Part shown: positions 57,001 to 64,000 of the stretch, one piece after another
How the letters are laid out: each line of letters opens with the position of its first letter
How positions within the stretch are numbered: position 1 is the first letter of the stretch
Source of the DNA: Oscarella lobularis
Lineage: Eukaryota; Porifera; Homoscleromorpha; Homosclerophorida; Oscarellidae
DNA length: 64,000 nt
Assembly (NCBI RefSeq): GCF_947507565.1
Contig: NC_089182.1
Location: forward strand, 1,178,001 to 1,242,000
Direction of reading: 5' to 3'
Made by a program: the position numbers and the translations under genes
Notes under the pieces: model-generated
What the model saw: the letters and a program-made list of their open reading frames with translations, nothing else
What the model was told of the DNA's origin: nothing
Database searches by the model: none

Positions 57001-58746
57001 CATGACTATGAGCACTTCCGATGATACGTAGCTAACTTCGAGCGAGAGCAACGCGAGAAGTTTCATTCGGCAATGATCGGCACAGCTTGAGTGCAACATG
57101 GCGATTTTTCCCACGGCGCGAATGGATCGTCTCGCCATTTCGATATTGACATCCATAGCGTAAGCACTGATAAAGAAAGTGTATTAAAAGAAGCAAAGAA
57201 ATTCTCTTTTTAGAAGACTCGATTTTACCTCAATTCTTCTACAATATCAACAACGTTGCTCGGCGACGAAATCGTAACAAGGAGGTCCAACTTCAGGGAT
57301 TTGACGTAAAAGGGATCACTATAGCTACAAATAGAGAAGAAGTAGAGAGAGAGATAGAGAGAGAGAGTGTAACAGGAAACGTTTCTCTTGCCGGCAAAAA
57401 AAAGATCGAAATTCAGAATCCATAAGCCTCGGCTGCCGAATCAAGAGAAGCTGAACGTGATGAAGCCCCGTGAATACGACTTCGGGCGAACTGTTTCCCA
57501 AGCCAATTAGCGTCAAAAGTGGAGCTGAACGAAAAGAATCCCCTAATAATTAAGTGGCGTCTCCGCGCACGGAGAATGCCCAAATACCTTTGATTCTCTC
57601 ATAAATGTCCTCTTGTAGATCAAAGAGATTATTCGTTAGATCGAGAAAAAGACGTATTGCTCCGAGAACAACTCCGTTATTAACGTGTTTTAGCCTGTCG
57701 TCCAAAACATTCTAAAAAAACGCTGTCTATTAATTAATGAAAGTCGACTAGTATAATTTCTCACTAGAATGTCATATGTTTCCTCTTCGTCCGAAGCTTC
57801 ATAACGAGCCAAGACTCTCATCACCAGACACTGGCTCCATTCTCCGAACTCCTTCAGTCGACCGAAGAGATAGTGAGCGAGCGTCTTGGTGAGAACGACG
57901 CCTCCTTCGTCGGCCAAAATCTCATCCAAAACGATAAGGCAATTACAAACGACTTGCGGGTCGCTATCGCGAAGCATAGCGTAGAGTCGATCAACGAGAT
58001 TCAATTCTACACCAACGGTCGCGTCATGACTCGTGCATAGGAGGTCCTGGGGAATGATTACCTTGAATGATGCCAGGCGTCAAGTGAAAGAGCTTGAGAC
58101 AACCCATTACGGCTGTCTTTCGTACGTAGCCACTTCTATCCTCCAAGCCCTTCATGAGAGGTCTCTGCATGTACTCCACTAAGCTAGCCAATCTAGAATA
58201 CGATAATCAATTATATATTATTGCTGTGGCAACTACGATTATACCCAAAATAAAAGCCAATCTAGGAATACGATAATTACGATTATACCCAAAATAAAAA
58301 TTATTCTGCCACATGTACGTGAACTCAACTGCGTATATGCCTTGCGTTTTTTACCTCAGCGAGCACATGGTTCTCAGTGCGAGACCTCGAATAGCCGGGT
58401 CTTGATCGCTGCTGTCCTTCTGAAGGGTATTGACGGCCAACAGGGCCAAGTCCGAATGCGATTCCGCGTAGTTGCTCATGTAAAGATAGACCAGTTTTTT
58501 GCGAACCAAATCGTTCGTCGCCGAGGCCTAGAATCTTTGTGAGTGCGCTTGAAAGAAAACGAGGAGGCGTGGCTCTCTTACCATGACCATTTCGCTGAAA
58601 AGTCGCGAAACGTCGATTCCCGACGTCATGCAGCTAATCACTCTTTTTACGACATATCTGCACTTGTTCGAATCTCGTTGAATGTCTGGATTTCGCAGGA
58701 GAGCCCTGGCGCATCGAAAAAGGGACCTCACTTCGTATCGACTCAT
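54063..58746 (-). CDS. AP4B1: AP-4 complex subunit beta
   Basis: ATG at 58746 ([20 protein letters not shown]). The adaptin trunk follows AP4B1: [151 protein letters not shown]. After a Ser/Ala-rich hinge a C-terminal appendage-like part extends to about 54063 (last exon [19 protein letters not shown]). AP-4 sorts cargo such as ATG9 at the trans-Golgi. One large intron (about 55650-56993) hosts the GPCR gene on the other strand. The exact last codons are uncertain because a GTAAGT lies 46 nt before the stop used. Confidence 0.9.
55777..56859 (+). CDS. Intronless rhodopsin-like GPCR, nested in an AP4B1 intron
   Basis: 360-residue ORF, ATG at 55777. It has N-glycosylation sites at the N-terminus ([10 protein letters not shown]) and seven hydrophobic segments: TM1 [21 protein letters not shown]2 [21 protein letters not shown]3 ending [13 protein letters not shown] (DRY box), TM4 [21 protein letters not shown]5 [22 protein letters not shown]6 [18 protein letters not shown] and TM7 [13 protein letters not shown] (NSxxY in place of NPxxY). 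It ends RCC, possible palmitoylation. Loop 3 holds a Thr run from an ACG repeat. Class-A-like, ligand unknown. Confidence 0.85.
   Translation: MNNTTLWLNDTVPVYKPNWFRLVVLLPSIAVTIICTFVIFVLLRVRELRSVTNALIVNAAMADWLRGIVGIFNTYMYIRPIPNDTTHLVLCDIFLFLHFAQSFWSNWSMAALAYDRYDLLSRPLNRRLKKKQVTAIIATIVVVAVFISSLPIYSGWSQFLLYPLASNPRRAKCRYTQQETNAFDWSFQPVFDFLAFIVPVVCVVVAYALIVRLVMRHKRRQEQHARNLGRSALTLSSATTTTTTTNKQSEFKIESNDAIESTSPTSVVRSKAFQLVTAVVLTNIVLTLPFVIVAELEKFRVIIIKVFPDRMKSVLMTLFHFNFVVNSVLYLFWIRNAVRMARRKGIQTKGKTVRLLARCC
58236..58303. repeat. Short tandem repeat in an AP4B1 intron
   Basis: Two copies of a roughly 45-bp unit containing ACGATTATACCCAAAATAAAA and CCAATCTAGGAATACGATAA. Confidence 0.7.
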
Positions 58747-59042
58747 TTGAAATCGACGTACCGAAGCTCGTTCACTTCGCTTTTTCTGTTCTCTCCGCTA
58801 AAATACGACATCTAAGCGGCAAAGAACTGGCTTTTTGTGCTGTACAGCTATTGTTACGACACGTTTTCTTTTCAAGTTACGGCACTCTACGGTAATATGA
58901 TAAGCGGAGCTTATTAAATTGCGGTTTGATCTAGTACTAGCAGTGCTTCCACTGCGTTTGCTTGTTTGCAGTTTACAACACTACATTACTGCAAAGAACC
59001 AACTACGTGCTCTCAAAGAGAAGTCACTTCCCGGTTGGAAAA

Positions 59043-61549
59043 TCAGTCAAGTCTGTACGTGTCTTCCAACACGGATACCTCAATAAAATGAATGCCGTAC
59101 TCCTCGTCATAATTGTTGCGACACGCCATTATCCACAGGCCGTTGAAAGGATTCAGTTTAGCTGTGTAAATTTCCGTAAATCCGTTGTCCATGCGAGTGC
59201 TCCACGTCGAGCCGATCGTGTATCTCTTCGTCAGCTCAAAACGCATTTCCCAAAATCGAGCGTTGTCGTTCGTCCACGAGGACCAGCGCTTCTGATTGTG
59301 ACAGCTGCCACTGTCGACCGCAGAAAATTCGTGAGCGTCGATTACCCTATTGTCCCAATAGAGAAAGCCCGCGCAGATGCTCGAATCGCAGAGAGCCATG
59401 TAAAAGTCGTTGTCCGAGGTCAAGTTGTCTTTCCAGAAGCGAATTGAGACAATGTAGGTGACTTCCGTGGACAGCTTTCCTTCTTTTGTCAGTTGCACCT
59501 ATTCTCAAACGTTTCGTAGTCAATAATAGAAAGGGTTGAATTTTACCTTGAATAAAGGCGTGTCTTCATTTTCTTCTCTTGTCTTTTTGAACACCAAATG
59601 CGTTTTCACCGACAAATCCGGCGTCTCGAAAAACCGAGCATTCTCCTTTAGCCAAAACGGGCTCATGTACTTGTAGAAAGTAAATCCCTAGGCAACCAAA
59701 CTGTACCGTATAACTAAGTACGTACTGTATTCGCAGGGTACCCTAAGTCCTGAGGGTCCGGGTGGACCCGGAAAGCCCCTTGCTCCCGCTGTCCCGTTAG
59801 CTCCGGAACTGCCCTTTGGTCCTCGAGGTCCCTGCAGCCCGTTCCGCCCCGGATCACCGTGCTTGCCATGCTCTCCCTTAGACGAATATAAATAATAGAA
59901 AAAGAACAAATTATTTATTCAAACCGGAATTCCATTCAGCCCAGGAAAGCCTTGATCGCCTTTTGATCCCTTGAATCCCTGCAGAGAAAAGAAGAGAAGG
60001 TGATTGTTAACAATGAGAATTCTTAATTCATACAGTAGGTCCCATAGGTCCGACTTCTCCTTTGTCTCCTGTTAAGCCTTTTTCACCCTTAATTAAGAAA
60101 ATAATTAATTATTCGGCAGTTTAGAGCTCTTTTTTCAGCACTCACTTGAATGCCTTGAACGCCCTTGGATCCTTTTTGTCCAACATCTCCTTTATGACCC
60201 TAGTGTATATCCCAGTGAGCGCGCACCTCGTCCTAGTAACGCGTGATCCTCACTCTTTGCCCGGTTGGTCCAACTTCTCCCTTTATTCCTTGCACGCCCT
60301 CGCTGCCTTTCAACCCGATTTCTCCTTTCTGTCCCCTGTCACCCTGAGACGAAAACCTGACCTCCTTTGCACTGCCTAACCTAAACTGCGGTCGCGCGCC
60401 ACCTTTTTGCCTGGTATCCCAATCAATCCTTCTTTTCCAGGATATCCCTAAAATTAGGGCGAAACAATACAGGATGAAGAGATGCAAAAAAGAAGACAGC
60501 GACGTTCTCACTCTTGCCCCAGGCAGTCCTTGCATTCCGGGCGGTCCCACAGGACCGCGGACGCCCTCCATTCCCTGCAAACCCTTCAAAAACAAACAGC
60601 TCTTTTCCTCTAGCCACCGTCAGAGGGAATACAATCCTTCCTTTCCCACAGTAAATAATAGCGACTCTGTACATGCAGTAATCACCTCACTTCCTTTGCC
60701 GCCTTTCTCGCCCTTGTCTCCCTTGTTTCCTTTGTAGCCCTGCCAATAGCAAGTCGACCTCTCAAAATGCGCACACTTGCACGCACGCGACATCACCATA
60801 ATTCCCGTGTTGCCTCGCACGCCCTTCTCCCCCTTTTCGCCTCTTTGTCCTTTATCGCCGGTCTCGCCCTGCAGCGCATATTCAGCATCATCATCAAAAC
60901 AAATAAAATTAATAGCATAGAGCTTTTAGCTTCGCATTGCCTTTGATCCCGATGTTCCAAGTGGGCCGGCATCACCTTGTTGTCCCTAAACCAAATAAAC
61001 AAATGTACTGCGAGAACTCCTACTGCTTCTAGAAGACACCTTCTCGCCAGCCGAGCCAGAGATCCCAGGAAGTCCTTGCGGTCCGCGCACCCCTTCAACC
61101 CCTGGCAAACCCTGTATAAAGGTAACAGTACAATAATGCGCTTGATAAGAACACCACTCACTCTCTCTCCTGGCGGACCGGGATGACCTGGAGAGCCGAT
61201 TTCGCCCTATTTTTGCATAATAAGAAAATGGAATTGAGGACCATTTGTCTTGCGGTCGCGCGCCTAATGCATTAGCGCCAGAGGCTCTTTCGCGAAGGCT
61301 CTTTGTCGTTTGGGTCTCTTTCGTACTCGTTCGCCTTTGGTACATGGACAGTCGTAAAGTCCGTTGGCGAGATTTTTGCTATCGGACGCTGACTCCACTG
61401 GCGGTGCTGGCGCTTCTGATGCCGTCTCATCGCTATAGGGTAAGTGCGTGAGTGGGGTAAACGTCTCGCGGCTCGTGTCGCTACCGTTGCGCTGTAACGA
61501 GAGTTACTGCGGCGAGGAAGAGGAGAGCCTTTTTGAAGGTGGCGAGCAT
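59043..61549 (-). CDS. Secreted short-chain collagen with novel C-terminal domain
   Basis: ATG at 61549 gives a signal peptide ([20 protein letters not shown]). An Ala/Pro-rich stretch and a CPC motif precede the triple helix. About 90 Gly-X-Y triplets are spread over a dozen exons, all multiples of 9 bp; at least four are exactly 54 bp ([72 protein letters not shown]). The C-terminal non-collagenous domain (59043-59690; [58 protein letters not shown]) is one I do not recognise; it has few cysteines and reads like a secreted beta-sandwich. Stop at 59043-59045. Probably a spongin/short-chain-type extracellular matrix collagen. Confidence 0.85.
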
Positions 61550-61663
61550 GGCGATTGCCGTTCGTTATATGAGAGGCTGCGTCTCTTTGACCGTAAACAA
61601 ATTAGATTGTAGGAGAGGCGGAGACTTCGAACAAGAAAGTGCCTGCGCCAAATCGAATTACTC

Positions 61664-61704
61664 TCAGAGCCGTATATACAGTATTTCGTATATATACGGC
61701 TCTG
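61664..61704. mobile_element. Tiny foldback element with 9-bp flanking direct repeats
   Basis: The 14-bp arms CAGAGCCGTATATA (61665-61678) and its reverse complement (61691-61704) flank a 12-nt spacer, and the whole is bracketed by the direct repeat GAATTACTC at 61655-61663 and 61705-61713. This is the layout of a minimal inverted-repeat insertion with target-site duplication. Chance origin of the short repeats cannot be excluded. Confidence 0.5.
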
Positions 61705-61856
61705 GAATTACTCAGCATTTCCCTGAAGACCTTGAGACTAAGTCCTTACACACACAAAGGAAAGCCCATTCTTTTGAAACGTTTATTCTCGAGGCGGTCC
61801 CCAAGTACGTGTACCAAACTGAACCTCAATCTAAAGGTGTACCTTTCCCCCTCTTC

Positions 61857-64000
61857 TCAATCATCGTCGCGGTGACGACGACGGTATCGACGATCGTCGT
61901 CCGGTTCGTGCGACCGCCGCCGCCGACGATCTTGGTCGTTCGGCTCGCGTGACAGCCGGCGACTCGGACGCTCTTCGCGACGTCCGGATCGATCGTCGTC
62001 TTTGTCTTCGTCTTCGTCGAAATATCGCCTCCGATCCAAACGACGCTGCCGCTCGCGCTGCTGATCTTCGTCGTCGCGGCGTCGACTCTGCCGTCGTCTT
62101 TCTTCGGCATCCCCTCGTCGCCTCTCGTCGGGGCTGTTGCTGGAACGACGACGATCACGATCGTGGTCGCCCCGTCGCCTTTCGTCAGGGCTGTTGCTAT
62201 GGCGACGATAACGACTCCGATCACGGTCGTCCCGTCGCCTCTCGTCGGGACTGTTGCTATGACGACGACGACGATCGCAGTCGTCCCGTTGCCTCTCGTC
62301 AGGGCTGTTGCTATGGCGACGATGACGACCCCGGTCATGGTCGTCCCGTCGCCTCTCGTCAGGACTGTGACGACGACGATCCCGGTCGCGGTCGTCTCGT
62401 CGCCTCTCGTCGGGACTATGACGACGATGATCCCGGTCGCGGTCGTCTCGCTGTCTGTCATCGGGACTATGACGACGACGACGATCCCGGTCGTCTCGTC
62501 GTGGTGCCGGCGGGGCGGCTTGGCGTTGATCCGTGTGACCTCGGTGACGGCGACGTGGGGCTCTTTCGTTCGGCGACGACGAGTCAGATGAGTCTGAATC
62601 GCTGCTGCCGCTATCGCTGCTGCTGTCATCTGAACTGGATGACTCAACGTCTTGTCGTTGCTGAGTCATTATCATTTTCGGAGCGTTTTTCAAATGCTCG
62701 CGAAGATCGTCCCTGTGTAAGGAAACTACGTTATTCCAATGCTTAAAACGGAAAATACTGTTCTATACTCTCTCCGGGAGGAGGAAGCAAGCGATTAATA
62801 AAACCAGGTGCCAAACTGTATTACTTAAATGTCTTACGTTAGGCCTCCCAGTCCAACAGACGTGAAGAAGTTGATGCTGAATCGCGTGTTTCTCGGATTG
62901 TCCCGTGGCATGAGACCTTCAAAGTAAGCTGCCAGCGTTCTAAACACATCCACGTCACGCCGCGCACGAGTTCTCCAAACATTAACTTACGGATCTTTGA
63001 GACGTTCGTTCAACTTGGGAAGACCCATAAATTCCGAGAGCTCTTGAAACAGAATCTTGATAAAAATGCGACTAGAAAGAAAATTGATTCGAAAAATATT
63101 TCATTCGAAAGCCAGCAGCAGTGTACCTCGAAGAAGTCGTTTCGTCTTCGTTGAGATGAATGCACACCATGCACGTCCACGGAATAGCGTCGGTGAGAAG
63201 CAGGTGTCCAAATAGCTTGGCAACGTTGCGAAGTTTATTTGTCTCCAAACGATGAATGGTATCGTACTAGAGCCCGAAAATTGCGTGCTTTCATGAACGG
63301 AAGAATGGAGATCTTTCTCACCTGCTCCTGAAAACATTCGCAAAAGTGCTCTTCGTAGGATTTATTCACTTGGCAGAATCTCTGCGAAAGAAAAGTCGGA
63401 GTCGTGATCGAACGAGTAAACTCCAATATTTAGGGCATGTTTTCTGCCTTACCTGTGCTAAGAGACCATAGAATCTCAGGTAAGATCGCTCTTGACTACA
63501 GCATTCGAGCAGCATGTGGCAGACCTCTCTCTAGAAAAGTACGCGCAAGTGAGTGACGATATGAGATGAAAAGATCGGTCACCTCTTGCGTCGGTTGGAA
63601 ATTCATTTTCAATAGTTTATGAGCGCACTCTTCAAAATCTAAGCTACAAAACATAAAAAAAAATTGAAAAACAAATACTAGACAAGAGAGATGGGCTTGT
63701 TCGATACCTTGACATTATCGTGAGATAAATGACTCTTCTCAGTTCAGTCAGATTCGATTGAGTTTCATCGATAATGAGAGTTTCTTTTGCCGCTTCTTTA
63801 GAACCCGTCACGATTATACTAAACAGGTTATCCTACACCGCACCGTCTTCTTCATCTTCACTCTCATCTTCGTCCTCGCTACTGCTTCCTCCTCCAGATT
63901 CATCCTCGCCAAGGATATCTGTGAAACAGTCAATATTTGATTTAAAGAAATCATTGCTTTCGTCCTTTATCTATACCTGCTCTAATGATTTTATACTTCT
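61857..64000 (-). CDS. CWC22: CWC22 spliceosome/EJC factor, 3' part (5' end outside window)
   Basis: Reading leftwards from the window end: an acidic linker ([17 protein letters not shown]), then the MA3 domain: [120 protein letters not shown]. The last exon (61857-62693) is a Ser-rich stretch followed by an Arg/Asp/Ser-rich tail of about 200 residues with repeated [16 protein letters not shown] units. CWC22 delivers eIF4A3 to spliceosomes for exon-junction-complex assembly. The MIF4G domain should lie outside the window. Stop at 61857-61859. Confidence 0.93.
62140..62490 (-). repeat. Coding tandem repeats in the CWC22 RS/RD tail
   Basis: About seven imperfect units of roughly 48-60 bp, each centred on SPDERRR(D/G)D(R/H)DR. 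They give long spurious open frames on the opposite strand. Confidence 0.85.

Noticed and set aside
62163-62591. Plus-strand ORF rich in [13 protein letters not shown]-like repeats
   Set aside because: It is the antisense shadow of the Arg/Asp/Ser repeats of the CWC22 tail.

Overview
The window is animal nuclear DNA. Genes are intron-rich and very compact: many introns are about 40-60 nt with GT...AG ends, intergenic gaps are often 60-300 bp, and both strands are used. The gene content is metazoan (Trio/Kalirin, Dlish-type triple SH3 protein, synaptogyrin, AP-4 beta, a class-A-like GPCR, a Gly-X-Y collagen). Ig receptors with cytoplasmic TIR-like domains, SEFIR and Death/ZU5 proteins and a short collagen built from 54-bp exons suggest an early-branching animal, most likely a sponge with a compact genome (homoscleromorph-like). 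The species is inference; the metazoan call is strong.

Layout. 1-1063 (+): 3' end of a FAM172/ARB2 gene. 1279-3281 (-): NBR1-like autophagy receptor (PB1-ZZ-LIR-UBA). 3095-14296: a recent tandem segmental duplication. Each unit holds a head-to-head gene pair separated by about 98 bp: a minus-strand Ig-transmembrane receptor with two TIR-like domains, and a plus-strand gene with a new N-terminal domain. In the first unit the plus gene continues into Death-ZU5-UPA-like-Death; in the second it stops before them. The first receptor copy carries two lesions (2-nt deletion in the membrane exon, 11-nt deletion near the C-terminus); the second looks intact. The junction (9422-10230) holds a third N-terminal fragment fused to a piece of the NBR1-like PB1 exon, plus a patch of GGACCACTTTT repeats.

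14481-26632 (+): a full Trio/Kalirin gene (CRAL-TRIO, spectrin repeats, DH-PH-SH3, DH-PH-SH3, kinase). 26977-29131 (+): Arp3. 29353-31434 (+): two adjacent SEFIR-domain genes 62 bp apart, each with an RHIM-like amyloid-type motif before the SEFIR domain; the first also has a UBA-like domain. 31627-41886 (+): DNAJC13/RME-8. 42915-44309 (+): Dlish-like triple-SH3 protein.

45272-64000 is mainly minus strand: MAP3K2/3, DNAJC10/ERdj5 (ending RDEL), RNASEK, synaptogyrin, METTL5, AP4B1 with an intronless GPCR nested on the opposite strand in one intron, a short-chain collagen, and the 3' part of CWC22 running off the window.

The most unusual content is the innate-immunity-like set within about 28 kb: paired Ig-TIR-TIR receptor/Death-ZU5 genes and the paired RHIM-like/SEFIR genes. 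These carry receptor, death-fold, ubiquitin-binding and putative amyloid-nucleating modules that could form a signalling pathway; this linkage is an inference from domains and proximity only. Exon limits were read by eye from splice signals and reading frames, so internal boundaries are approximate.
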